A stretch of DNA of 64,000 nt. It comes from Actinomycetota bacterium (lineage in GTDB: Bacteria > Actinomycetota > Acidimicrobiia > Acidimicrobiales > JAMCPD01). The notes under the pieces were generated by a model. That model ran no database searches. It had not been told where the DNA came from and saw only the letters and a list, made by a program, of their open reading frames with translations. The stretch lies in assembly GCA_023379935.1 (NCBI GenBank), contig JAMCPD010000011.1:58094-122093 (forward strand). The letters are read 5' to 3'. Shown here one piece after another: positions 7,507-15,978 of the stretch; within the stretch, counting starts at the first letter, position 1, and every line of letters starts with the position of its first letter. The translations under genes and the position numbers were made by a program.

Positions 7507-8812
7507 GCGTGTAGCGTTGGTTACAACGACTTGGGATCAACCTCTTGATGTTAACTCCCCTAAACCAGCTGATGTGCCGGATAGTATATCAGTCGATGCG
7601 CTAAAGAGATTGGAGACTTTTTTTGGCAGTGGGAGAGCATGGGGGAATCGGGATGAGGTCAATTTTGTGATCCGCACCATTGCAGCGGCGGCAGGAACTG
7701 AAGCAGATGTTCGAGTAGTGTTACTTGATGGAGGTCCGATTAACTTAGATGATCGTGGTGGGACATGGAAGGATGGCGCCTTTACCGTTACCAGATTGGA
7801 GGCGGATCGCCCGCGGCCGTTATCCGAAGCGATGCTTTGCGAGTTGGTGGGTGCTACTCCCAGATATTTCGGGTTGGGGCATGGATTTGGATGGAGACCG
7901 GCTCCACCGTTTCCTCCGGTCGTATTGGAGTTGTTGAGTGATTTTGGGGGTGGTGATTCTTTGCAACTTTGTGAGTTTTTGGATGAATACAATCCGGATG
8001 TGGTGCTGGCAGTCGGTTACCGCCAAAAAGGTGTACGCAACAACTTAGAGTATTATAGCCGTTCATCAGCTTCAAGACGGCTGGTTTTAATGCCCTTATC
8101 TTGGGAAGATCCGCTGCAAAGCCTGCCCATTTATGATGATATTTTCCACTCGGCTTCCAGCATAATTACCGTCAATCAACTTGAACATGAGGCTGTTTAT
8201 CGACGTTTCATGCCATGGGAAACTCCCTTGATTCACAACGTGGGAATGACGTTGGAGGTTGATGAAAATGCTCTCGACTCTTATCCGGCAGGCCTTGAGG
8301 AACCGGGGTATATACTGGTGTTGGCTGAATACCCTGTAAACTTTTTGGACCCTCGCGGTTACATCTTGGCCGATTATTTACGGCTTCAATTCCCGAACCG
8401 GTTTGTGGCAATAGCAGAGGGAGATAAAATAGCTGTATATAAAGGTAGGAAGCTGCATACCAGTATTGAACGTGCTACACGTATGGACTTATGGAGAGTA
8501 ATGGCTCATGCTCTCTGTACGGTTGATTTGCGCCCTTCTTCGGTTTTCGGCAGAGAGGTAATAGAGTCTATGTTGTATGCAACTCCCGTTGTGGCAAGGG
8601 AGGGTAGTATCGGGCAACACTATGTCGAGTCTGCCAACGGAGGGTTGTGGTTCGCCAGTGTGAAACAGCTTACGGCTTGTCTATCGGAGTTGGCAGATCA
8701 CAGAGATCTTGCTTTGGTTCTGGGCCGCCAAGCTAGAAGTTGGGCAGAGCGACACTATTTAGATGCAGAAAGGTTTGTTCCCAAGGTCGCGGCCGGGCTA
8801 TGGCAACAGTAG
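7499..8812 (+). CDS. Putative GT-B glycosyltransferase
   Basis: 437 residues. The C-terminal half resembles GT4 enzymes: VIESMLYATPVVAREGSIG fits the donor-binding loop with its conserved glutamate, and the chain ends in GRQARSWAERHYLDAERFVP, like many family members. The N-terminal half has no clear signature. It probably transfers sugar to the same cell-surface polymer as its neighbours. The ATG overlaps the previous stop by 8 bases. Its stop codon is immediately followed, without any spacer, by the stop of the minus-strand membrane protein, so the operon ends tail to tail. Confidence 0.65.
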   Translation: MSKRVALVTTTWDQPLDVNSPKPADVPDSISVDALKRLETFFGSGRAWGNRDEVNFVIRTIAAAAGTEADVRVVLLDGGPINLDDRGGTWKDGAFTVTRLEADRPRPLSEAMLCELVGATPRYFGLGHGFGWRPAPPFPPVVLELLSDFGGGDSLQLCEFLDEYNPDVVLAVGYRQKGVRNNLEYYSRSSASRRLVLMPLSWEDPLQSLPIYDDIFHSASSIITVNQLEHEAVYRRFMPWETPLIHNVGMTLEVDENALDSYPAGLEEPGYILVLAEYPVNFLDPRGYILADYLRLQFPNRFVAIAEGDKIAVYKGRKLHTSIERATRMDLWRVMAHALCTVDLRPSSVFGREVIESMLYATPVVAREGSIGQHYVESANGGLWFASVKQLTACLSELADHRDLALVLGRQARSWAERHYLDAERFVPKVAAGLWQQ

Positions 8813-11170
8813 TCAATCTAAGGGCTGTCGGTTGTTGTGATGCGCCACCATTTTGTGTTTTGGCCGATGAAGTGGATATCTGGACTTAGACAGCAACCCA
8901 GCTATGAGCAGAATGAAGATACCCAAATAAAAGGCTGCAATTCCAATTACAATATGGGGTGGGGTGTATGAATAGACAGTATACGCCCGCCCTTTTGGTA
9001 TTGGTATCTCTTCAAAAGCGCTATGATACGAGGAGATATGAACATTGGATCCGTTTAGCGTTGCTCGCCATCCGGCCATAAACAGCTCTCTTCTTATCAG
9101 GTAAGAGTTGTGTTTACAGTATGTTGTAGCAAAATTATAGCTTATATTACTTACGGTGCATCCTTTTGCTGAGAAGTATGGTGAGCTTTTTTGAAGGCTG
9201 TAGATATCCATAACCTCATCGTGATAAACGGGCGGGCCAACTCCTGTAATAGGATTTGTGGATGATGTTACCACGTATTTAACACCGACAGCTTCATAAG
9301 CGGCAAGGTTGTGTTTCAAGCTGTCCTCCTCTTTTGTCAAAGCCGATTGGTTGTAAGCGTAAAAGGAGGTAGGGATGGTTGAGACATAAGGATCAAGGTG
9401 CTGTTTTACATAGTTGAACCATACTCGAGGGACAGGGGCATCATTGTAGTTGACGGATGATATCTTATAGTAGCTTCCGTAGTTTGGGCTAATGGGCCCA
9501 AGCGTGATAAATCGCCGAAGGCCAAGATTTTTCTGTAAGAAATTGACGGCTTGAGTGTCAACTGTTGCGCTCTTAGGGTTATAAGCAGTTGGGATGAGAA
9601 AAAAAAGGCTTGATTCGCACAGTACAGTGACAAACATTATACGTGCTTGGTATCGCGGTTGGCTGACCGCTACGGCTGTGATAACAGAGACAAACCCAAC
9701 TCCGATGAGTAGGACTATTGAAAAGATGATCCACGCAGAAAGGCTATGGAAGACAGACTTTATGACTGTAAAATTTATAGCTGTAACGGTAACTCCGCTG
9801 AGAAGCAGAATTAAAGCTGCCGATAAAAGAGTTATGGCATTCTTATTCCGGTGATGGGTTTCAAAGTCGTTGACTGCCATACTGGCAAGAATGATGGTCG
9901 CCAGCTCCCAAGTTGGGGACGCGTATCGGTAAAAAGCGCTAAGGCCTACTAATGGAATGTGATTGACCAATGCAGAAATGACCGTTACCCCAAAAGTTCT
10001 CATTAAAGAGATTGCGGTCCAAAAGGCAAGCAAAAATCTCAACCCCCGATCCTTCTTGGGTTTGTTGATAAGAGCGGAAACGCTTAACAAAAGGATACCA
10101 CAGCTAAGGTATCCCCCTACATGTCTCCACTGTTTGGCAATCTTCAGACCGTCAATCAGAGCGGAAGGGTAGTGCCAGATTGGCCCAAAGGCGTATGGCA
10201 TTACAAGTGTCATCAACCCTAAGCCTGACAGTGAACTTCCCGCTCCTTCAACTGCCCCGCCGATACCCCCTAGGGTGGAGTAAGGGAGATACCCCAAGAA
10301 CGCAACAATAACCGGTGCTGACAGGAGCAGCCCTACGGCACCTCCAAGAAGTAGTTTCAGAATGAAACCGGTTCGCTTACATGATTGAAGTTGTGTGAAG
10401 CGCCATATAACCCACAGAGCCACAAAAAGAAGATCAATATAGGCAACTTCGGGAAAACCCGCATAAATTGACAGTGCCAGTGCAATGGCAATGATCACCC
10501 ACCCGGCTTGTGACTTGACATGTGGACGAACATTGAGCGAGTCGGAATCCGGCCGCTTGCACGATAGCGCTTTGCGGGTCTGTTCAACGCCAAGAAGCAA
10601 AAGAGGTAAAAATGGGATTGGGTTATCTACCGCATTGGCGAGCCATGAAAATGTTCCGTTTACCTCAAACAACATGCCACCACATAGGCTTGCAGTGCGG
10701 GAGAGGCCCAAAGTGCGCAACAGATAGTAGGTGGATATCCCCGCTATGAGTTGCAAGATGATATGTACCCACAGTTCACCATGGGGAAGAAGGAATAAAA
10801 ACGTAATAGGAAAAAAAGCGGCCGATTGCATCTCGCCCGCAAGAGGTGCGCCGACTCCTTCATACCGATTCCACCAGGGTATATGCCCACTCAACCATGT
10901 TTTGTCTGATAGAAATCCCAAAGCCTGTGACGTAAAACCGACATTTGGGTCGATCGTAGGGGATCCGCCGTGCAAACCCGGCACTAAATGAGTAGTAAGG
11001 CCACCAAACAAGACCAGGGGGTTGGAGGTAAGCACCCCGGCTACTAAAAGGATGTTAACGAGAAAAGGAAATCCGATCAGGATAATCAGCGGTACCAGCC
11101 ATTTATGAGTGGGAACCTTGTGGCTTCGAATTTGCCGAGAGGTTTTGGTATGCCAAGGAGCAGTTTTCAT
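8813..11170 (-). CDS. YfhO-type polytopic membrane protein
   Basis: 785 residues, a large polytopic membrane protein. A hydrophobic segment near residues 26-50 is followed by an extracytoplasmic loop with HIPWWNRYEGVGAPLAGEM, a sequence found in YfhO-like and related GT-C membrane glycosyltransferases, and then by about ten more hydrophobic segments. The C-terminal 200 residues form a mostly soluble domain (YEAVGVKYVVTSS, FMAGWRATLNG) closed by a last transmembrane helix and a basic tail. YfhO proteins are linked to lipid-carrier-dependent glycosylation of wall polymers outside the membrane. It is convergent with the glycosyltransferase operon and divergent from the sulfotransferase gene. Confidence 0.75.
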   Translation of the reverse strand: MKTAPWHTKTSRQIRSHKVPTHKWLVPLIILIGFPFLVNILLVAGVLTSNPLVLFGGLTTHLVPGLHGGSPTIDPNVGFTSQALGFLSDKTWLSGHIPWWNRYEGVGAPLAGEMQSAAFFPITFLFLLPHGELWVHIILQLIAGISTYYLLRTLGLSRTASLCGGMLFEVNGTFSWLANAVDNPIPFLPLLLLGVEQTRKALSCKRPDSDSLNVRPHVKSQAGWVIIAIALALSIYAGFPEVAYIDLLFVALWVIWRFTQLQSCKRTGFILKLLLGGAVGLLLSAPVIVAFLGYLPYSTLGGIGGAVEGAGSSLSGLGLMTLVMPYAFGPIWHYPSALIDGLKIAKQWRHVGGYLSCGILLLSVSALINKPKKDRGLRFLLAFWTAISLMRTFGVTVISALVNHIPLVGLSAFYRYASPTWELATIILASMAVNDFETHHRNKNAITLLSAALILLLSGVTVTAINFTVIKSVFHSLSAWIIFSIVLLIGVGFVSVITAVAVSQPRYQARIMFVTVLCESSLFFLIPTAYNPKSATVDTQAVNFLQKNLGLRRFITLGPISPNYGSYYKISSVNYNDAPVPRVWFNYVKQHLDPYVSTIPTSFYAYNQSALTKEEDSLKHNLAAYEAVGVKYVVTSSTNPITGVGPPVYHDEVMDIYSLQKSSPYFSAKGCTVSNISYNFATTYCKHNSYLIRRELFMAGWRATLNGSNVHISSYHSAFEEIPIPKGRAYTVYSYTPPHIVIGIAAFYLGIFILLIAGLLSKSRYPLHRPKHKMVAHHNNRQPLD

Positions 11171-11203
11171 GCTACCAAGATTATATGATATTTTATAAAG
11201 GTT

Positions 11204-12013
11204 ATGAGATCCTCAAGTATTTCATCTGCAGAACCGTTATCCGTCACAAAGCCGAAGGTGGTATTCTTGCACATACCAAAGACGGCGGGGAGTGCATTTA
11301 GAACTCTTTTACTGCAACTATACTCCATAGAAGAGTTGTTCCCGGTTGATTACAGGTCCTTCGGTATCACCCCCGACGAGTTTTTCTTGGACAGGTATAA
11401 GTTGTATATCGGCCTGATCTATTTCGACCAGCTTAAAAAAATACCGGGTGAATTTCGGGTGGTTACTTTTTTAAGGGAGCCTATTTCCAGGCTTTTGTCA
11501 CACTATGTTTACTGGAAATCCATGAAGATTGAGGTAATAGAGTACTTTGCAAAATGTGCTTATGATGGTTCGCGTTTTGCCAAACAACTCGACCTTGCAG
11601 ATTTCTTGAAAGCGGACAACTTTGATGTGCAACTACAGTGTGATAACTGTATTACCAAGTGTCTTATAGGTTTGGACTATGTTGATGCCAAAGGAAAACT
11701 TGTAATCGAAGATGATATGGCATTTGAGATAGCGAAGAACAATCTTAACAAGATGACTGCTTTTGGCATACAAGAAAAATATGAGGATTCGGTTAGGGTC
11801 ATGTTTAACAAATTGGAGTTGGATCTTCCGAGCGGATATGAGTTCAAAAAAGACAATGACTATGAAAGTTTAATAAAAAATGAGCCATCATTTGAAAACA
11901 ACAAGATTGATTTATCCCCGCTCAATGATGAAGAAGAAGAGATTGTAAACTATATGACCAGGATTGATAGGAGGGTATATCAGTATGCGTTGGACGGGTT
12001 TGAGGCACAGTAA
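11204..12013 (+). CDS. Sulfotransferase family protein
   Basis: 269 residues. The opening VVFLHIPKTAGSAFRTLL holds the 5-prime-phosphosulfate loop of PAPS-dependent sulfotransferases, and VVTFLREPISRLLSHY matches the 3-prime-phosphate-binding segment. Members of the Sulfotransfer_2-like group sulfate carbohydrates. Next to glycosyltransferases this suggests sulfation of a glycan, but the acceptor is unknown. The gene is monocistronic, richer in lysine and A/T codons than its neighbours, and may have been acquired together with the next gene. AAAGG lies only two bases before ATG 11204, a spacing too short for a standard ribosome site. Confidence 0.75.
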   Translation: MRSSSISSAEPLSVTKPKVVFLHIPKTAGSAFRTLLLQLYSIEELFPVDYRSFGITPDEFFLDRYKLYIGLIYFDQLKKIPGEFRVVTFLREPISRLLSHYVYWKSMKIEVIEYFAKCAYDGSRFAKQLDLADFLKADNFDVQLQCDNCITKCLIGLDYVDAKGKLVIEDDMAFEIAKNNLNKMTAFGIQEKYEDSVRVMFNKLELDLPSGYEFKKDNDYESLIKNEPSFENNKIDLSPLNDEEEEIVNYMTRIDRRVYQYALDGFEAQ

Positions 12014-12032
12014 ACTGATAGGGAGGCGAGGT

Positions 12033-13319
12033 TTATTCCCGTTTTTGTCTGTATTTTTGTGCTCGTGTTTTTTTTATTCTCCTTTTTTTCTCCCGTCTCC
12101 GATTAACTTCAAATTGTGCATTTTTTTCTGATGTAATCCATTTAGGTTTATTGCCGACAAGGGTATCTATGTAGTCAAGTCCCCATTTCCCATTCTTATA
12201 CACGCCTGTCTTTGATGTAAGTCGCAGTTGGCGAACTGTGTCAATGCTAAGACCGAATATCTCAGCTACTGCTTCATCGGACAAGTAGTTATTGAATATA
12301 TTGTTGACTGATTTTTCGGTTTCTCTTTCCTGTTTCGCACGTTTTTGTTCTGCATCGTGCAGCTGTTGTCTTATTTTAGCCATATTCTGTAGGTCGGAGA
12401 ACCAGGTTGGAGGATCAAACTTCAATTGTTCAATATCTACTGCGGCAGCTCTTTTTGCAATCAAAAGCATATGCTTATCAACATCAACAAGACGACAAGG
12501 TCTTATAGCATAGACTGTTTCATTTACAGAGGAAAGTTCAGATAGGCGATTTCGAATAATTGATTCAGCTTTGTCAAAAAGAGGGATCATTTCGTCTGGC
12601 TTGAAACGCGCTTGGGCAACTATAGCTGCTGCCTTTTTAACTTTTCCGTCTTTTATAAACTGAAGTAAAGGGTGTTTTGGGATTGTATATCGATTTGCAT
12701 ATCGATTAAGTGATAATGCAAATGACCAGATTAATGCGGTAACCGGATGAGTATCATCTGTTGGCTCGCTTAGTGCTATTAAATCTCGTGCCTCTTTTTG
12801 CAACAACAGTTTATGTGCTCTGGTGGCAGCAGCCTTTTTTGCAGAAGCTGTTCGATTTTCCGCCGCCGCTACATGTCTTTCGGCTACATCCAATGCCACC
12901 AGAGACATTAAACTATCTACATCGCATGAACGAAAGTAGCGGATAATTCTGCCGTATTTCCAGTTTTCGGTGCCAACCGGTTTTAAACCGGTAGTTTGTA
13001 CTACTCGGCGGAATCGTTCTGTTGTAATACCGAGCTGTTTTGCAGCTTCGGTTGCGTTTAGCCATCGCTGAGCTTTTAACCGATCTGTCCAGGTTGGATC
13101 GGACAAGGCTATTTCAACCGAGGCGGTGTTATATGAACCGTCCGGTAGTGTTGAGAGTAAACCTGTATCCAGTGCAAGAAACATCTCCCAGCGTTGTAGC
13201 CCAAGCAGCTTTTGTACCTCCCGAAAAGGTATCCCCTCTCTCCGTTTTTTTGGTGTAGTTCCCGTGCCTTTGCCTCCTGTATTCTTCTCCGCTTTTATCT
13301 CATTTGCTTCTCCGGCCAT
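12033..13319 (-). CDS. Orphan protein with three helix-turn-helix-like modules
   Basis: 428 residues, not recognised as a named family. Three segments look like MerR/excisionase-type winged helices: residues 31-75 (FREVQKLLGLQRWEMFLALD), 87-128 (ATEAAKQLGITTERFRRVV) and 346-387 (SDEAVAEIFGLSIDTVRQL). Between the second and third lies a mostly helical region rich in alanine and lysine, including a probable coiled coil at 305-340. The last 40 residues are strongly basic. This layout suggests a DNA-binding protein contacting several sites. It stands alone, convergent with the sulfotransferase gene and upstream of the cobB operon on the same strand, with an 80-base gap. Accessory origin is plausible; function is unknown. 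Confidence 0.6.
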   Translation of the reverse strand: MAGEANEIKAEKNTGGKGTGTTPKKRREGIPFREVQKLLGLQRWEMFLALDTGLLSTLPDGSYNTASVEIALSDPTWTDRLKAQRWLNATEAAKQLGITTERFRRVVQTTGLKPVGTENWKYGRIIRYFRSCDVDSLMSLVALDVAERHVAAAENRTASAKKAAATRAHKLLLQKEARDLIALSEPTDDTHPVTALIWSFALSLNRYANRYTIPKHPLLQFIKDGKVKKAAAIVAQARFKPDEMIPLFDKAESIIRNRLSELSSVNETVYAIRPCRLVDVDKHMLLIAKRAAAVDIEQLKFDPPTWFSDLQNMAKIRQQLHDAEQKRAKQERETEKSVNNIFNNYLSDEAVAEIFGLSIDTVRQLRLTSKTGVYKNGKWGLDYIDTLVGNKPKWITSEKNAQFEVNRRREKKRRIKKTRAQKYRQKRE

Positions 13320-13399
13320 TGTCTATTAGTTTATCAGAACTACTTTTTAGTATTTATGATTTGGATATTTTTAGTCCTTCAGCAGTATCCAGCGCAAGT

Positions 13400-14833
13400 T
13401 TATGGATCTTCAGTGGTCCCAGTCGGCCGGTAGGTTGTTGATTTGGAGGCACTGCTGATGAAATTTTCAGCTATCGTTGGGGCAGTTCCAAGATGTATAT
13501 GTAGATAGCTTGCAAGCATTTCAGGTGAGGCGAAGCCACCATAGTGTGTGCCATTTCCCGCCCCGGTCGATATCAAAAGCCCATCACCGGGCGGAGTCAG
13601 AACTGAGTAGTGGAACTCATGCCCTTTTAAGTATTCGCCTTTGTCTGCTATTGGTGTGTTCACATTAAGCCTGGCGGTTTTGTAACCAAGCGTGAGTTTT
13701 TGAGACATTTTCCCTTCTGCCGGTATGACACCACAAAGTTCGTGTCTATCCAGAGATTTTGCCAACCACAAGAGTCCTCCACACTCTGCCCATGTTGGAA
13801 GCCCGCTATTGACAACTTGTCGTACTTGAGACATTAGTCTTGTGTTGGCCGCTAAATCCCGCACAAATACCTCCGGAAATCCACCGCCTATATAAAGCCC
13901 GTTGATATCTTTTGGAAGCTGTTCATCTACTAGAGGATCGAAAAAAGCCAGTTCAGCGCCGGCTTCTTCCAGGCGTTCCAGATTATCTTGGTAGATAAAA
14001 CTAAAAGCCTTACCTTTCGCTACGGCTATTTGTGTATTGGCTACAAAACGGGTGGGAGGCAGACAACTCGCATCAATCCCGTCATGGTCGATAGTCTTTC
14101 CGGCTGATTTTGCCAGTGCCATGATCCCTTCCAAGTCAAGGCAGGCACTACAGGCTTGTCCCAATGCTCGTATGCTATTTTTGATTAATGAGCTGTTTTC
14201 GACGGCAGGCACTAAACCCAAATGGCGATCTTCCCATAGCCAGGCATCATTTTTTGTCAGTGCACCATAAACCGGTATAGCCAAAGGCATAAGGGCATCC
14301 CTAAGCAGCTTTTCATGCCCCTTGGAGCCGACACGGTTGAAAATTACTCCGGCAACCCTTACCTTGTTGGAAAACTCAACGTATCCTTTCACCAAAGCGG
14401 CTACTGATTGCGCCAATGATGATACATCAACAACTAAGATTACGGGGCAGTCAAGCAGCCAGGCTGTTTGCCCAGTTGATGAAGGTGCCAACTCTGTTGC
14501 ACCAGAAGGTGTATCCGAAGTGGAGGTCCCGCCGTCAAACAGTCCCATAACTCCTTCCACTACCAAAATGTCGGCATCTTCTCCGGCATGTTCTGCCAGT
14601 GCGGGTATATACTCTGCACCGCACATCCATGAGTCCAAATTTCTTGGATATTTTCCGCTTGCCAGGCAATGATAAGTTGGATCTATAAAGTCCGGACCAA
14701 CCTTTGCGTTGGCCACCCTTACTCCCTTGGCCTTCAATCCCGCCATAATCCCTACTGATACGGTTGTTTTGCCGACCCCTGAATGAGTGCCGGCTATTAG
14801 AACACGGGGAGGAAGAGTTCGAGCGGGTGACAC
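13400..14833 (-). CDS. cobB: Cobyrinate a,c-diamide synthase
   Basis: 477 residues. The enzyme amidates the a and c side chains of the corrin ring using glutamine and ATP. The N-terminal ATP domain shows LIAGTHSGVGKTTVSVGIM (P-loop) and KVGPDFIDPTYH, then VVEGVMGLFDGG. The C-terminal class I glutaminase domain has the nucleophile in WAECGGLLWLAKSLD and the histidine in YLHIHLG. A serine/threonine-rich insert follows GLFDGG and is longer than in most relatives. Start is GTG, two bases after the cobO stop, so the two genes form a minus-strand operon. It could equally be labelled cbiA; the aerobic/anaerobic distinction cannot be made here. Confidence 0.92.
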   Translation of the reverse strand: MSPARTLPPRVLIAGTHSGVGKTTVSVGIMAGLKAKGVRVANAKVGPDFIDPTYHCLASGKYPRNLDSWMCGAEYIPALAEHAGEDADILVVEGVMGLFDGGTSTSDTPSGATELAPSSTGQTAWLLDCPVILVVDVSSLAQSVAALVKGYVEFSNKVRVAGVIFNRVGSKGHEKLLRDALMPLAIPVYGALTKNDAWLWEDRHLGLVPAVENSSLIKNSIRALGQACSACLDLEGIMALAKSAGKTIDHDGIDASCLPPTRFVANTQIAVAKGKAFSFIYQDNLERLEEAGAELAFFDPLVDEQLPKDINGLYIGGGFPEVFVRDLAANTRLMSQVRQVVNSGLPTWAECGGLLWLAKSLDRHELCGVIPAEGKMSQKLTLGYKTARLNVNTPIADKGEYLKGHEFHYSVLTPPGDGLLISTGAGNGTHYGGFASPEMLASYLHIHLGTAPTIAENFISSASKSTTYRPTGTTEDP

Positions 14834-14835
14834 AG

Positions 14836-15378
14836 CTAATATTCTATGCCTTTTCTGGCTTTTACCCCTTGGTCGTAAGCATGCTTTACATTCAACATCT
14901 CGGTAACTGTGTCAGCTATGGAGATAAGTTGATCTGAAGCATTACGTCCGGTTATGATTACATTGGTATTTTTACCTCGAGATTTTATAGCCGCTGTTAC
15001 CTCTTCTACGTCAATCCAGTTGTAGTTAATGGCATAGGTCAGTTCGTCCAGGATTAAAAGTTGGAAGTTGTCAGATTCCAGCATCTGTTTTGCTTTTGCC
15101 CAAGCGTGGCGACCAACCTCAGCAGTTTTATCTAAGTCTTTTGATTCCCATGTAAAACCATCCCCTAAAGTATGCCACTCAATCTGTAACTGTTCAGCTA
15201 ATTTGCGTTCGCCGGTCTTCCACTTGCCACTTTTTACGAACTGGACTACACCCACTTTCCACCCCCTTGCCCATGCTCTCACCATTACGCCAAACGCTGC
15301 CGAAGACTTCCCTTTCCCGTCGCCCGTGTTGATTAATACTATAGAGCGACGTGATATGGATTGATTGTCGGGTTGCAT
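14836..15378 (-). CDS. cobO: Cob(I)yrinic acid a,c-diamide adenosyltransferase
   Basis: 180 residues from the chosen ATG. CobO/BtuR enzymes add the upper adenosyl ligand to cob(I)alamin or its precursors. The P-loop INTGDGKGKSSAAFG, the segment GVVQFVKSGKWKTGE and LLILDELTYAINYNWID are family signatures. An in-frame ATG lies 12 codons further upstream, but the homologous proteins begin near MQPDNQS, and a TAATAT box sits seven bases before the chosen ATG, consistent with a leaderless message. It leads the cobO-cobB operon and is divergent from cobU with 30 bases between starts. Confidence 0.92.
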   Translation of the reverse strand: MQPDNQSISRRSIVLINTGDGKGKSSAAFGVMVRAWARGWKVGVVQFVKSGKWKTGERKLAEQLQIEWHTLGDGFTWESKDLDKTAEVGRHAWAKAKQMLESDNFQLLILDELTYAINYNWIDVEEVTAAIKSRGKNTNVIITGRNASDQLISIADTVTEMLNVKHAYDQGVKARKGIEY

Positions 15379-15385
15379 AATTTCA

Positions 15386-15391
15386 ATATTA
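15386..15391 (-). promoter_or_regulatory. Putative -10 box of cobO-cobB operon
   Basis: On the minus strand this reads TAATAT and ends seven bases before the cobO ATG. No good -35 box is visible. The placement suggests transcription starting at or next to the start codon. Confidence 0.4.
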
Positions 15392-15408
15392 GGACAACGA
15401 TTGATGAT

Positions 15409-15978
15409 ATGCATACTACGCCAGACGAAAAATCAGCCAAAGACGGATCAAATGCAGCGCTAATTTTAGTTTTAGGCGGTGCCAGATCGGGGAAGTCTCT
15501 CGTGGCCGAAAAGATAGTTGAAGAGTTTGCATCTGTTGACCATTTGGCGACTTATGTAGCTACTGTTGATACGGCATCTGGATCTACAGTATTTGATGAT
15601 GATATGCTCCGGCGTATTATGATTCACAAACAACGCCGCCCGCCCTGGTGGAACAGTGTTGAACTTTCTATGGGTGCTGATTTAGCTGAGGTGCTTTACG
15701 ATATCAAGGGACCAATACTTGTTGATTCTTTAGGAGTGTGGTTGGCGGGGAGAGATCATTTTGCCTTTGATGCCGATAGCCTGACTGAGGCTTTATCTAA
15801 ACGTGAAGCACCAACTGTAGTTGTAAGTGATGAGGTTGGCATGTCAGTTCATCCGTATAGCGAAGATGGCAGGAAGTTTCGTGATGCTCTTGGGCAGTTG
15901 AACTGTACTGTTTCGAGGGTTGCAACTGAGGTGTTGTTGGTAGTTGCCGAGCGTGTCCTGCGGTTGGAACAGTTATGA
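15409..15978 (+). CDS. cobU: Adenosylcobinamide kinase / guanylyltransferase
   Basis: 189 residues from ATG 15409. The bifunctional enzyme phosphorylates adenosylcobinamide and then attaches GMP. The P-loop LVLGGARSGKSLVAEKI, HKQRRPPWW and VVVSDEVGMSVHPYSEDGRKF are typical of the CobU/CobP family. An upstream ATG at 15361 would extend into the cobO 5-prime end and is not supported by homologous N-termini. The stop overlaps the cobS ATG by four bases. The gene starts 30 bases from divergent cobO, so both operons may share regulation. Confidence 0.9.
   Translation: MHTTPDEKSAKDGSNAALILVLGGARSGKSLVAEKIVEEFASVDHLATYVATVDTASGSTVFDDDMLRRIMIHKQRRPPWWNSVELSMGADLAEVLYDIKGPILVDSLGVWLAGRDHFAFDADSLTEALSKREAPTVVVSDEVGMSVHPYSEDGRKFRDALGQLNCTVSRVATEVLLVVAERVLRLEQL

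Noticed and set aside
15379..15408. Cobalamin riboswitch before the cob operons
   Set aside because: The divergent gap is only 30 bases and no B12-box-like sequence is seen there or in the 61-base gap before cbiB.
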